NCBI GenBank assembly: GCA_900540005.1
Contig: UQEM01000028.1
Span: forward strand, 1 to 21,362
DNA length: 21,362 nt
Origin: an uncultured Ruminococcus sp.
GTDB lineage: Bacteria; Bacillota; Clostridia; Oscillospirales; Ruminococcaceae
Direction: 5' to 3'
The notes below the pieces were generated by a model. The model was not told the DNA's origin, ran no database searches, and saw nothing but the letters and a program-made list of their open reading frames with translations. The translations under genes and the position numbers were made by a program. Below, piece by piece: positions 1 through 8,806 of this stretch (position 1 is the stretch's first letter; each line of letters begins with the position of its first letter).

Positions 1-75
1 GGGATTCTAAAGGGTTGTTAACCCTTTAGCGGATTCCAAAGGCAGAGCCTTTGGTAGGGTGTGGGGCAACGCCCT
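1..75. repeat. Hairpin-rich intergenic repeat element
   Basis: Two similar units follow each other, each opening with GGATTC. The first holds a perfect 10-bp hairpin (positions 7-16 with 20-29, loop GTT). The second holds a perfect 8-bp hairpin (36-43 with 47-54, loop AGA). A small GGGC/GCCC hairpin follows at 64-74. No reading frame is supported here. The design resembles short repeats scattered between genes in Ruminococcus and relatives, which I recall but cannot check. Confidence 0.45.
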
Positions 76-123
76 GCAAGTGAGTGCGTTCCCTTATAAA
101 TTTACATTTACTGATAAACTGAA

Positions 124-145
124 AATCCCGCCGAAAGGCGGGATT
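124..145 (-). terminator. Terminator after the glycosyltransferase operon
   Basis: This is a perfect 9-bp stem (124-132 with 137-145) closed by a four-base loop that reads GAAA on the plus strand. It lies 6 bases beyond the stop codon of the minus-strand glycosyltransferase. On the minus strand the stem is followed by a short T-rich stretch. T-rich sequence also follows on the plus side, so it may work in both directions. Confidence 0.7.
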
Positions 146-151
146 CTGTAT

Positions 152-1147
152 TTATTTCTTTATTTTGCCGCGCATGAAAAGCACAAATAGGAACACGGAC
201 GTGAGTCTGAACTTTATCAGCAGTGAGTAGGTCTTTATTGAACGGCTTGTGCAGTTTTCAACATTGTGGAATCTTCTGTACTTTTTAGACGTTATGAGTT
301 TTTTCAGGATCTTGTACTTCTGCCCCGTGGACAGGTCGGACTGCGACAATGCTATCCACACTCTTTCTTCAAACTCATAGAACAGAAATCCGAGGTATCT
401 CGGTTCGACCAGCGGCTTGAAAAGCTTTACCAGCTTGTCGAAAATATAGTCGCTCTCCTCAGTGCCTTTCCATGTAATTGTGTGCATTACGGAGCTTTCG
501 TTCTGGAAATACACATATGTCGGCTTTTCTATCATGAAAATAGAGCCACAGCCGATAACGAATTCGGTAAGAAAGAGCATATCCTCGCCGATCCTGACCT
601 TTGGGTCGAACTTTATGTCTTTTATTGCGCTCCTTTTGAAAGCCTTTGCCCACACGGTACGCAGATTGCCCGACTTGAAATCAAGATCGTATTTGAAGCC
701 GCAAATAAGCTTATAAAGCTCATTCCTGTCAACATATTGCTGACCCTTCATGCGATACATAAGCTTTAAGTTTCCGTTAAGGTCGGAGTAGTTGTTTGCA
801 ATAACAAGATCGGGTGAATCGTTTTGCTCAATGCTGTCGGCATAAGCTTTTAATGCGTCCTTGGGCAGATAGTCGTCACAGTCGAGAAAGACAATGTAAT
901 CCGATACTGCAATGCTCATGCCGAGATTTCGGGTCTCGGAAACGCCGCTGTTTTCCTTGTGGATACAGCGTATCTCGCTGTGTGCCTCAGCCAGTTCCGT
1001 GCACTTTTTATAAGAACCGTCCTTTGAGCCATCGTCTATCAGAATTATCTCCTTTGCAGGGTAAGACTGCGAGAGCACCGACTCCACAGCCCTTGAAATA
1101 TATTTTTCTCCGTTGTAAATTGGGACAATAACAGAAAATGAAACCAT
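152..1147 (-). CDS. Family 2 glycosyltransferase
   Basis: This 331-residue protein probably transfers a sugar from a nucleotide sugar to a cell-surface glycan; donor and acceptor cannot be read from the sequence. The N-terminal half is a GT-A fold. It opens with SVIVPIYNGEKYI (residues 5-17), has the nucleotide-binding pair D38-D39 in IDDGS, and has the metal-binding D89-x-D91 in FLDCDD. The C-terminal third is family-variable, with a hydrophobic, basic tail that may touch the membrane. The start is supported by GAGGT four bases upstream of the ATG. It lies 43 bases downstream of a second GT2 gene on the same strand, so the two are probably one operon working on the same polysaccharide, wall polymer or glycoprotein. 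A strong terminator follows. Confidence 0.88.
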   Translation of the reverse strand: MVSFSVIVPIYNGEKYISRAVESVLSQSYPAKEIILIDDGSKDGSYKKCTELAEAHSEIRCIHKENSGVSETRNLGMSIAVSDYIVFLDCDDYLPKDALKAYADSIEQNDSPDLVIANNYSDLNGNLKLMYRMKGQQYVDRNELYKLICGFKYDLDFKSGNLRTVWAKAFKRSAIKDIKFDPKVRIGEDMLFLTEFVIGCGSIFMIEKPTYVYFQNESSVMHTITWKGTEESDYIFDKLVKLFKPLVEPRYLGFLFYEFEERVWIALSQSDLSTGQKYKILKKLITSKKYRRFHNVENCTSRSIKTYSLLIKFRLTSVFLFVLFMRGKIKK

Positions 1148-1190
1148 AGTTACCTCACAGATACGGTCTGGATCGGGAAAAAATTCCGAC

Positions 1191-2234
1191 TCAGCCCTTT
1201 ATTTTTATAAGTGCGTATATGAGCAGCGCAAGTCTGAATTTTATCAGGTAGAGAAAGACCTTTGGCTGAAGCGACAGTTTTTCAACAGGATAATTGCTGA
1301 TTACGCTGCGCAGGAATTTATCGTTGATTATCCGGCGTATCTGCTTGTACTTTTCGGAAAATTTCCTGTCCCTGCAAATCACTTCCTGCTTAATTGCCAT
1401 ACGGGTGTATACGAACAACTGACGTGCGGCGCGAACCGAAGCATTGCCGCTGTAGCCGAGTTCTTTCAGCCTTGCGAAGATGTACTTGTACAGGAAAACC
1501 GACTTGTCAAAGCGGTCGGGGCGGTATTTCTGTGTGAGAGAGCCGGGAGTTACGCGGTAGTTATAGGAGGCTGTGCTGATAGTCACGACCTTCTGTGCAT
1601 AGCGGTAATACTCAATGTCGAAAACGATATCTTCTGCCGCGTACTCTCTTTCGGACTTGAAAAGGATATTGTTTTTTCTTATTATGTCCATGCTGTACAT
1701 CGAGTTCCATACAGAGGGGCGGATAGAATCTTTATGCGTGGGTGAACTTCCCATAAGTCTCGGGAAAAAGCTGCTTTGAACATCTTTGTCAGAGTAGATT
1801 TTAAATTCGTATGCCTCCTTGGCGAGAACATTTCCGTCAACGTCAACTCTTGAGAACCCGCCGAGAACCGTATCCGCACCTTCCTTTTCCACGATTTCGG
1901 CAAGCTCCTGAATATTGGTGCTGCTGATGTAATCATCTGAATCCAGAAATGTCACGAAACTGCCCTTTACCAGCTCCATGCCGCTGTTTCTTGCGAGCCC
2001 GAGGCCCTGATTCTTTTTGTGGATAACCGTTATACGGCTGTCTTTTTTTGCGTATTCGTCACAGATACTTCCGCTTGAATCCGTAGAACCGTCATCTACC
2101 AGAATAATTTCTATATCCCTGTAGGTCTGGTCAAGGACACTTTCAATGCAGGTCTTTAAATATTTTTCAACGTTATAAACAGGAATAACTATACTTATCA
2201 ACATATTTTCGTCGTATGACAGGTGTGCGGTCAT
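1191..2234 (-). CDS. Family 2 glycosyltransferase
   Basis: This is a GT2 enzyme of 347 residues from the chosen start. Visible motifs are ISIVIPVYNVEKYL (residues 13-26), D47-D48 in VDDGS for nucleotide binding, the N-Q-G-L-G-L-A-R-N motif near 75-83, and the DXD motif D98-S-D100 in FLDSDD. I chose the ATG at 2234 because AAAGGAG lies just upstream. The frame is open 18 codons further, but those codons overlap the predicted promoter and have no better ribosome binding site. A shorter start at the internal ATG (residue 11) is possible. It is the promoter-proximal gene of a two-gene operon with the following GT2. Together they suggest decoration of a surface glycan; the specificity is unknown. 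Confidence 0.88.
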   Translation of the reverse strand: MTAHLSYDENMLISIVIPVYNVEKYLKTCIESVLDQTYRDIEIILVDDGSTDSSGSICDEYAKKDSRITVIHKKNQGLGLARNSGMELVKGSFVTFLDSDDYISSTNIQELAEIVEKEGADTVLGGFSRVDVDGNVLAKEAYEFKIYSDKDVQSSFFPRLMGSSPTHKDSIRPSVWNSMYSMDIIRKNNILFKSEREYAAEDIVFDIEYYRYAQKVVTISTASYNYRVTPGSLTQKYRPDRFDKSVFLYKYIFARLKELGYSGNASVRAARQLFVYTRMAIKQEVICRDRKFSEKYKQIRRIINDKFLRSVISNYPVEKLSLQPKVFLYLIKFRLALLIYALIKIKG

Positions 2235-2278
2235 ACGCTCCTTTCTGAGATTTGAAGATATAATGCCTATTACTATTA

Positions 2279-2307
2279 AGCATAGCATAAGTACACAGAA
2301 AAGTCAA
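2279..2307 (-). promoter_or_regulatory. Promoter of the glycosyltransferase operon
   Basis: On the minus strand a -35 box TTGACT (2302-2307) and a -10 box TATGCT (2279-2284) are separated by exactly 17 bases. The predicted transcript starts about 40 bases before the chosen ATG at 2234. Confidence 0.6.
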
Positions 2308-2326
2308 GAAACTGTAAAGCATAAGT

Positions 2327-4612
2327 TCAGCTTTCGCGTTCTGCCTCATCAAGTGAAGTGTAGCCGTATAGCCTTACGGTGTTTTCCATGGTCATTTTCG
2401 CGAGATTGCGGTTTTCACGGGCAATTGCTACAATGTGCTCCGAATACATTCTCAGCATTGTCCGCGAATAGGTGAGCAGTTCGCCGCGAAGATACGTTTC
2501 GTAGGAAGTGCTCCATTCGGTGTCCTCATAGGTGTGGATAGCCCTTGCATTTGAGGCAAGTACTGGGTATTCCCTGGCGAATTCCTCCATCCAGCCGACC
2601 TGTATTTCACATACCGCATTGCATATCCTTACTGAGTCGGCTTCGAGTTCGGGTAACTGTCCCTCTATCTTTTCGTATTCCTCGGGAGCGGTTGACTGCA
2701 TCATGCGCGCGTATTTTTCGGTTATGGGATTGCGCCCGTCCGCCATAGCTTTCTCAAAATCGTTGATGTACTGCGTGAGCATGGGAGTATTCCATGTAAG
2801 ATACTGGCTGACGCGCATGATAGAAAATGTCTCCCAGTCGTCCTGACAGTCTGCCCTGCCGCCTTCGTTGATAACCTTGTCAAAAGCTTTGAACTCCATT
2901 TCCGCTATCCGATACGCGAGCTTTTCGTTTTCTATGCGCGAGTCCGCGTACATTGAAACAATTTCCGCGGCTGGACCGAGGTAGTCGCTGTCGAATTTCA
3001 GCGTAAAACTGTCGCTGAGTTCCGCGAGGATAACTGCGCATACAGGTTCAATTATCTCGCTGCTCCATTTCTCTATGGGAAGTGCGGCAGATTTCGAGAG
3101 GAGCGCCTTTATTTCGGTATTCTCACAGCTTTTAAAGAGCCACTTGCTGTACGGGTAATATCTGCCCTCGATCAATATCTGACAACGCAGGGCGCTTTTC
3201 AGAAACTCACCGAAACAGATATGCGCCGTGACGAGATCGCCGCGGTTTATTGCACGCGGAAGGTTGTACTGTCCGCTCTGTGCGATCAGCGCGGTCAGCT
3301 GAGCAATGTGTTTGAGCCGTGCCGCGAAAGGGTACTCCCTTTTCAGGAGGCGGCGTATTTGTGTGAAAGTATTTTCGCCGTTGGAAAAGATCTCGCCATT
3401 GGTGACTGTCGCAAGCTTTTCGGGAGATATACTTAGCCAATCGCAGAGTGTTTCTGGCAGTTTTTCGACCTCCAGCAGGTCGGTGTAGAATCCTGACGCT
3501 GAGAAAACTCCCGTGCGCTTTCGGCTCTGCGGACTTTTAACGCGCGTGTATCCCATAAAGGTTTTGGGCAGCAGGTCGTATGCCTTTTGCAGCTTCTCGC
3601 CGATCTCGGAGTAAAGATCATCATCGAGCCATATGCAGAATGCCGCGCCGAAATCGTGGTCGTGCGAAAGCTCGTCATCAAAGCCGAGGCAGTCCGAACC
3701 CTCACCGACCATTCCACAGACGATACGGTTCTCATATTTGCGGAAATTTCGGTGTATCATGGGTCTGCCAAAGCTTTCATAGAATCGGCGGCAAAGCTCC
3801 AGACCGCTTATCCAGCCCTGCGGCGGAAGTTTTTCTCGTGTGACTCTGAGGTTTTCGGCAATGATGTCGTAGAAGTTGCTGTGACCCATGTGAAGCTGAG
3901 TCTCCGAGAGAGCCATTTCGTAAAACTGCGCCGCCGATACATATTCTCCAAGGTGGAATTTAACGTCCCCCATAGCCGAAAGCGCCGCGCTGTAGTGAAA
4001 GTCGGACGGAGTCAGACCGATAAAGTAACCGAGTGCGCTGTTGAGCTGTTTTTCCGCGTCAGCAATGTTTCCAAGACGGATAAGCGATACTGCAAGATTG
4101 GTTCTGGAAATTGCAATTTTCTGCTCGTCACCAAGTTCGGTCACGATAGCAAGAGCCTTTTTCTGACATTCGGCGGCGTTTTCAAAGTCACCCGTTTCCT
4201 GATACAAAAGACTGAGATTGTTGTAGTAACTCGCGTAGAGGGTTTTAGCTGTGTCAGGCGTTTGGTCGTAGATCTCCTTGACCTTTTCGTATGCTTTAAA
4301 AGCCTCATCGTGAAGTCCTGCCGCGCGGTAAGCGTTTGCGGCGTTGAGCAGGGTGGTGGCGTGTTCGGGAGTGCTTTCAAGACCGCATTTCTGGATAAGT
4401 GCAAGAACTTTTTCGCAGGCGGCAAGGGATTCTTTGAACTTTCCGCAGTCTCTGAAATAGCCAATCTGCTCATTCAGAAGCGTTATCGCGGCGGAGTTTT
4501 CACTGCTGCTCAGAGCCTTGTCTGTCTGCTCGGCAAGGTAAGCGCCTGCACGTTCGATCTCGCAGTTTTCGAGCATTTTATCCAGCTCGGCAAGAATTTC
4601 GTTTATGTTCAT
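2327..4612 (-). CDS. TPR protein with nucleotidyltransferase-like DUF4037 core and DUF4125 tail
   Basis: A 761-residue cytoplasmic protein with no signal peptide or membrane segment. Residues 1-260 are helical TPR-type repeats, for example around 85-115, 125-160, 165-200 and 210-240. The middle contains G303-E-G-S-D307 followed by D312-D-E and H317-D-H-D320. This pattern resembles the metal-binding core of polymerase-beta-like nucleotidyltransferases and is what I associate with DUF4037. The last 200 residues (AEMEFKAFDKV, W617 region, YTSLDE) fit DUF4125. Known fusions of this type are uncharacterised; I infer possible nucleotide transfer to an unknown substrate recognised by the TPR arm. 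The start is supported by GGGAG eight bases before the ATG. It is divergent from the dockerin gene and the two promoters are near copies of each other, which hints at common regulation. Confidence 0.8.
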   Translation of the reverse strand: MNINEILAELDKMLENCEIERAGAYLAEQTDKALSSSENSAAITLLNEQIGYFRDCGKFKESLAACEKVLALIQKCGLESTPEHATTLLNAANAYRAAGLHDEAFKAYEKVKEIYDQTPDTAKTLYASYYNNLSLLYQETGDFENAAECQKKALAIVTELGDEQKIAISRTNLAVSLIRLGNIADAEKQLNSALGYFIGLTPSDFHYSAALSAMGDVKFHLGEYVSAAQFYEMALSETQLHMGHSNFYDIIAENLRVTREKLPPQGWISGLELCRRFYESFGRPMIHRNFRKYENRIVCGMVGEGSDCLGFDDELSHDHDFGAAFCIWLDDDLYSEIGEKLQKAYDLLPKTFMGYTRVKSPQSRKRTGVFSASGFYTDLLEVEKLPETLCDWLSISPEKLATVTNGEIFSNGENTFTQIRRLLKREYPFAARLKHIAQLTALIAQSGQYNLPRAINRGDLVTAHICFGEFLKSALRCQILIEGRYYPYSKWLFKSCENTEIKALLSKSAALPIEKWSSEIIEPVCAVILAELSDSFTLKFDSDYLGPAAEIVSMYADSRIENEKLAYRIAEMEFKAFDKVINEGGRADCQDDWETFSIMRVSQYLTWNTPMLTQYINDFEKAMADGRNPITEKYARMMQSTAPEEYEKIEGQLPELEADSVRICNAVCEIQVGWMEEFAREYPVLASNARAIHTYEDTEWSTSYETYLRGELLTYSRTMLRMYSEHIVAIARENRNLAKMTMENTVRLYGYTSLDEAERES

Positions 4613-4681
4613 TTTATCAGCTCCCGAATTTATTCTGTTCCGAACCCGATCACAGAGCGGACGGGTTCGATCGTTATGTAA

Positions 4682-4710
4682 ATTATACCATATTTATAAA
4701 AGCCTTTCAA
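4682..4710 (-). promoter_or_regulatory. Promoter of the TPR/DUF4037 gene
   Basis: On the minus strand TTGAAA (4705-4710) and TATAAT (4682-4687) are 17 bases apart. The block CCTTGAAAG and the block ATATGGTATAAT are the same as in the opposing promoter at 4745-4773. Confidence 0.75.
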
Positions 4711-4744
4711 GGAGGCGGAGCTTGATTTTTTTGTGTCTGCCGCC

Positions 4745-4773
4745 TTGAAAGACAGTTTTGTATATGGTATAAT
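4745..4773 (+). promoter_or_regulatory. Promoter of the dockerin gene
   Basis: TTGAAA (4745-4750) and TATAAT (4768-4773) lie 17 bases apart and about 45 bases before the ATG. It mirrors the minus-strand promoter, so the region from 4681 to 4774 is one large imperfect inverted repeat. Confidence 0.78.
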
Positions 4774-4816
4774 ATAGTCGGGAATACGGGGAAAATAAAC
4801 GGAAAGGATACAGGAT

Positions 4817-7336
4817 ATGCTGAAGAAAATAACATCAATAGCGGCAGCAGCGGCTGTGCTTGCAGCGGCTCTGCCGGTGAATGCTGTCAACTCTTTTGCT
4901 GATGAAGGGCTTGTTGACAGCGGAATAAACTATACGGAAAGCGTTGAGACCATACAGAATCCCGGAGCGGGATACACTTCGACAGTATGGGCAAACTGCT
5001 CTCCCGGAAACACCAAGGTATATTCCCCGACAGGCAGCCTTGCACTTTTCTTTATCGACATCGGGCAGTTTTCGTCGGGAGTGAACGGCACGACAGATGA
5101 GGACGGAAATTACACTGCCGGTACGGATTATGACCTTGACGAGACTTTTTTCAATGCGTGGGAGCAGACCTTTGAGAATTGCCGCAGGAACGGCTGCATG
5201 GTGGGTGTGAGATTCCGCTATGATGCCAACGGAAAAGATAACCCGGAGCCTGAAACATTTGACAAGGTACTTGACCACATAAGGCAGATCAAGGAGAGCG
5301 GAATACTCGAAAGAAACAGCGATATACTGGCATTTGTCGAGAGCGGATTCGTGGGCAAGTGGGGCGAGCAGCACGGCGGTAAGTACACCGATGTAGCGCA
5401 CAAGGCTCAGCTTCTGGACGCAATGCTTGACGCTGTGCCCGAGAGCGTGCCCGTAACGGTTCGCACCCCCGATATTTTTGCGGAGTGGGCTGGAATAAAG
5501 CGCAGTCAGCTCGATGACGGGGAGCTTTACAGCGGCGAAAATGAGAAACTCCTCTCAAAGCGCGTGGGACTCTACAATGACGGCTACATGGGCAGCAACA
5601 GCGACCTCGGAACTTTTTCCAACCGTGAGATCGAGACCAACTGGCTGCACCGCGTAACGGAGGAGACCTATTACGGCGGCGAATTTTCGGGAAATATTGA
5701 CTATGCCAAGAAGTATGAGACTTATCTTCCGCAGAATGCGATCCCCGAAATGTACAAGACCCGTCTTAGCTACATAAACGGCAACATTTTCCAGCTTTAC
5801 AAGGACTACACATTCGGCGGGGAGTATGACGTTGAAAACGTTGATAATTCCGCCTATTACGGACAGACCGTTTACCAGTTTATCCGCGACCACCTCGGCT
5901 ATCGCTTTGTTCTGAGAAAGTCCGAGCATTCAGCCAAGGTCGAGCAGGGCGGCGAACTGGAGACCGTTTTCAGCGTTGAGAATACAGGCTTTGCAAATGC
6001 GGTTTTCCACCCGCAGTCGTATCTTATCCTCGAAAAGGACGGAAAATTCTACGAGGCGGAGATGCCTGCCGACGTTCATGACTGGAAGTCCTGCACCGTG
6101 AGCGAAAACAGCTTTAAGTGGCACCTTCCCGACAATATTGAGCCCGGTGAGTGGAACATTTATGTAAGGTCTGCGGCTGTTGCGGACAACTGCATTGACG
6201 GCGGACTGAATGACGAACTTTCAGTTCCGAAATACGGCATACGCTTTGCAAATGAGGGCGTGTGGAACTCTCAACTGGGCGCAAACTATCTCGGAAGCTT
6301 TGAGATAACAGAAAGCTCGGTTCACGGAACGGACTGCTCATTATATGAAACTGAGACCAAAACAGGCGCGGACACTCTCAGCGTTCCGCTTACCCTCAGC
6401 GGACTCACGGTCGTTGACGGAATGAAGTCCCATGCGGACGAGTGGCAGGGATCGGACAAGATAGCTGAAAAGGACGGAAACACGATCTCGATAAAGGCTG
6501 ACGACAAGAATCTTTACGTCATGGCGGAGCTGCCAGAGGGTGCAAAATCTCCCGTTTACAATATCCAGATAAAAAACGGCGGCGAGAATTATTGGCTGTA
6601 TTACGCGTCAAACGGCTTTATCTACTTCAACCACCAGTCATATGCAGGCTGTCAATGCAAGTGGAGTGGCAATATCGTTGAGTTTAAAATCCCCTTTGAT
6701 GTCATGGAACTTAAATCAGGGCTTGAAATGACATCGGTTCGCGTATTCTTGCAGGACAGCGGCAATGAGTGGAAGGTAATGGGCGACCTGACGGCGAATA
6801 ATGTTGAAGTCCCTTCGGATTTCCTTGTTTATTCTGCCGAATACGACCTCTATATGCTGAAAGATTCTGCGCAGGAGATAAGCGTGAGATGCCCTGTCGA
6901 AAATGTTGCCTATCAGTGGTATCATGAGGGCGAGCCGATAGAGGGCGCTGTGGAGTCCGTGTATACCGTAAAGAATGACAGCGACAGCTCGTGGGGAAAT
7001 TACTCGGTCAGAATAACCTCCGACAGCGGAGTGGAAAAAACAGTGTCTATCGCAAATGTTAAGGAAGTTTCCGCGGACGTTTCACAGGTTCGCGGAGATT
7101 CAAACTGTGACGGCAAGGTCGATATTTCAGATGCGGTAATGATCTTGCAGGCTGTTTCAAATCCCGATAAATACGGAGTCGGCGGAACGGATAAGACCTG
7201 CATTACAGAGCAGGGAATGCTCAACGGTGATGTTGCCGGAGGAAGAAACGGCATTACAGCGGCTGACGCGCTTGAGATACAGCGGTATGTGGTCGGACTT
7301 ATAACGGAGTTTGAATCGGATCTTACTGATCAATAA
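4817..7336 (+). CDS. Secreted DUF4874-DUF4832 protein with Ig-like domain and type I dockerin
   Basis: This 839-residue exported protein is likely docked onto a cellulosome scaffoldin. Residues 1-28 are a signal peptide (MLKK, an Ala-rich core, probable cut after SFA). Residues about 35-230 fit DUF4874 (QNPGAGY; FVGKWGEQHG) and about 240-450 fit DUF4832 (GLYNDGYMGSNSDLGTF), a pair that looks like a glycoside-hydrolase-type barrel of unknown specificity. About 500-660 is a beta-rich module resembling family 9 carbohydrate-binding or DOMON folds (low confidence). About 690-750 is Ig-like. From 758 there is a dockerin. Its first calcium loop D761-S-N-C-D765-G is intact; the second, starting GDVAGG at 804, is degenerate. 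AAGGA eight bases before the ATG supports the start. A terminator follows. It probably acts on plant or host glycans, which is inference. Confidence 0.88.
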   Translation: MLKKITSIAAAAAVLAAALPVNAVNSFADEGLVDSGINYTESVETIQNPGAGYTSTVWANCSPGNTKVYSPTGSLALFFIDIGQFSSGVNGTTDEDGNYTAGTDYDLDETFFNAWEQTFENCRRNGCMVGVRFRYDANGKDNPEPETFDKVLDHIRQIKESGILERNSDILAFVESGFVGKWGEQHGGKYTDVAHKAQLLDAMLDAVPESVPVTVRTPDIFAEWAGIKRSQLDDGELYSGENEKLLSKRVGLYNDGYMGSNSDLGTFSNREIETNWLHRVTEETYYGGEFSGNIDYAKKYETYLPQNAIPEMYKTRLSYINGNIFQLYKDYTFGGEYDVENVDNSAYYGQTVYQFIRDHLGYRFVLRKSEHSAKVEQGGELETVFSVENTGFANAVFHPQSYLILEKDGKFYEAEMPADVHDWKSCTVSENSFKWHLPDNIEPGEWNIYVRSAAVADNCIDGGLNDELSVPKYGIRFANEGVWNSQLGANYLGSFEITESSVHGTDCSLYETETKTGADTLSVPLTLSGLTVVDGMKSHADEWQGSDKIAEKDGNTISIKADDKNLYVMAELPEGAKSPVYNIQIKNGGENYWLYYASNGFIYFNHQSYAGCQCKWSGNIVEFKIPFDVMELKSGLEMTSVRVFLQDSGNEWKVMGDLTANNVEVPSDFLVYSAEYDLYMLKDSAQEISVRCPVENVAYQWYHEGEPIEGAVESVYTVKNDSDSSWGNYSVRITSDSGVEKTVSIANVKEVSADVSQVRGDSNCDGKVDISDAVMILQAVSNPDKYGVGGTDKTCITEQGMLNGDVAGGRNGITAADALEIQRYVVGLITEFESDLTDQ

Positions 7337-7353
7337 TAATTTTTTACAGACCG

Positions 7354-7385
7354 GAACCTGTCCATTGCGGACAGGTTCTTATATT
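7354..7385 (+). terminator. Terminator of the dockerin gene
   Basis: A perfect 10-bp stem (7354-7363 with 7369-7378), loop ATTGC, followed by a T-rich run. It begins 18 bases after the stop codon. Confidence 0.85.
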
Positions 7386-7411
7386 TTATGGATAAATTGT
7401 TACATTAAATC

Positions 7412-7440
7412 TTGAAGTATGAGAAAAACTGTGTTATAAT
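7412..7440 (+). promoter_or_regulatory. Promoter of the S41 protease
   Basis: TTGAAG (7412-7417), 17 bases, then TATAAT (7435-7440). It lies 41 bases before the ATG at 7482. Confidence 0.7.
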
Positions 7441-7481
7441 GATGTTACAACAAAGCTTATTATGGATCTTTGGGAGGATAT

Positions 7482-8696
7482 ATGGAAAATACAAACGAAA
7501 AAACTAAGACCGAGGCTCATGCCGAAACTCCTGCCGCGGAAGAAAAAAAGCCGCAGACCGATTCTCACAGCCGGGCATTTGCGTTTATTCTCACGGCTGT
7601 AGTAAGCATGGGAATAGGAGCAGGTGCGCTTTATCTCAGCAAGAGAAAGCAGATAGAGTTTGCCGAAAGATACCCCATGATGCTTGAAATAGAGGACTTC
7701 ATGGTTAATGAGGCTGGTGCAGATGTTCCCGATGACCCGACCGATGATGAGCAGATAAATGCGTATCTTTCACTTTACGGTGACAAATACACCTACAGCG
7801 AAAAGGTCGATATAACGTCAAAGAAATTCATAGCCGATAATGTAAACGCTTCTTCAAGCGCTGTCGGAACAGGCTTTGAGATAAGTTTCAATAGCGAGGG
7901 CAGACTGTATTTTTCAAAGATAATCGCGGATATGCCTGCGGATAGGCAGGGATTTAAAAAGGGCGACATAATAGTTTCGATAGACGGCAGCGAGGTTTCC
8001 GAGTTCGGTGACGCAAAGGCTTTAAAATCGGCTGAAAAAAAGGCCGTAAGTCTTGTTATTGAACGCGGCGGTTCGCAGGAAACTGCCGAACTTGAGCTTA
8101 TCCCTGATGAGGAGAAAGTTGTCGATAACGCATCGTACAAAATGTACGGAGATGTACTGTACATAGATTACAACAGCGTAGGAGCAGGCACGGAAAGCAT
8201 TATCAGGAATGCTTTGGAATCAAATGACTTCGGCTCAATTATAATAGATATGAGGGATAATCACGGTGGAGAGTCCAGCGTGGCAGTCCATGCTGCGGAT
8301 ATGTTTATTGATAAGGCATCGGTCTATTATTACCGCAAGGACGACAGTCTGGACACCACTATGGATACTGAGGACGGCAAGCTTACGGACGCTCCTGTAG
8401 TTCTGCTTACAAATGAGAAAACTGCAAGCGCTGCGGAAATTTTTACGGCGCTGCTGAAACAGTATGACGACGCCACTATTGTCGGCACGAATACTTTCGG
8501 AAAGGGTATTTTTCAGAACGTTGCTACGTTCCACCGCAATGTTATCCACTACACTGACGGCTATTTCAAAGTAGGGGACTGGGACTGCTGGCAGGGAGTA
8601 GGCATAGCTCCCGATATTGATGTGGAAATGGACAGCGCACTCATCGGCACATCGGAGGACGTTCAGCTTCAGAAGGCTTTGGAGCTTCTTTCGTAG
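7482..8696 (+). CDS. Membrane-anchored S41 (C-terminal processing type) protease
   Basis: A 404-residue serine protease of the CtpA/S41 family, predicted to sit on the outer face of the membrane. A short charged cytoplasmic tail (1-30) is followed by one membrane helix (about 31-52). A PDZ domain lies at about 127-207 (GTGFEISF; GFKKGDIIVSIDG) and the peptidase core starts with IDMRDNHGG (255-263). The catalytic dyad is visible: S316 in TASAAE and K341 in FGKG. The family usually has 390-500 residues, so it looks complete. I chose ATG 7482 because GGGAGG sits four bases upstream; the in-frame TTG at 7470 overlaps that site. The substrate is unknown. Such proteases often trim envelope proteins, and the nearest neighbour is a pilin-like protein under its own promoter. 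Confidence 0.9.
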   Translation: MENTNEKTKTEAHAETPAAEEKKPQTDSHSRAFAFILTAVVSMGIGAGALYLSKRKQIEFAERYPMMLEIEDFMVNEAGADVPDDPTDDEQINAYLSLYGDKYTYSEKVDITSKKFIADNVNASSSAVGTGFEISFNSEGRLYFSKIIADMPADRQGFKKGDIIVSIDGSEVSEFGDAKALKSAEKKAVSLVIERGGSQETAELELIPDEEKVVDNASYKMYGDVLYIDYNSVGAGTESIIRNALESNDFGSIIIDMRDNHGGESSVAVHAADMFIDKASVYYYRKDDSLDTTMDTEDGKLTDAPVVLLTNEKTASAAEIFTALLKQYDDATIVGTNTFGKGIFQNVATFHRNVIHYTDGYFKVGDWDCWQGVGIAPDIDVEMDSALIGTSEDVQLQKALELLS

Positions 8697-8747
8697 GAAT
8701 GCACAATTATCATTGTCAAAGTTTGGCATGAAAAACAAACAATAATA

Positions 8748-8776
8748 TTGACAAAGTGTGAATTTTTTGCTATAAT
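8748..8776 (+). promoter_or_regulatory. Promoter of the pilin-like gene
   Basis: A consensus TTGACA (8748-8753), 17 bases, and TATAAT (8771-8776), 30 bases before the start codon. This is among the best sigma-A-type promoters in the window. Confidence 0.8.
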
Positions 8777-8806
8777 ATATATGAACATTTTATCGGAGGT
8801 GCTCGT

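Noticed and set aside
3587..4681. A 364-codon open frame on the plus strand opposite the TPR/DUF4037 gene
   Set aside because: It is antisense to a gene with clear TPR and nucleotidyltransferase motifs, a good ribosome binding site and a promoter. The plus-strand product has no recognisable motif and odd composition.
4835..5401. Open frame antisense to the signal peptide region of the dockerin gene
   Set aside because: The plus-strand gene has signal peptide, domains and expression signals; the antisense product shows nothing.
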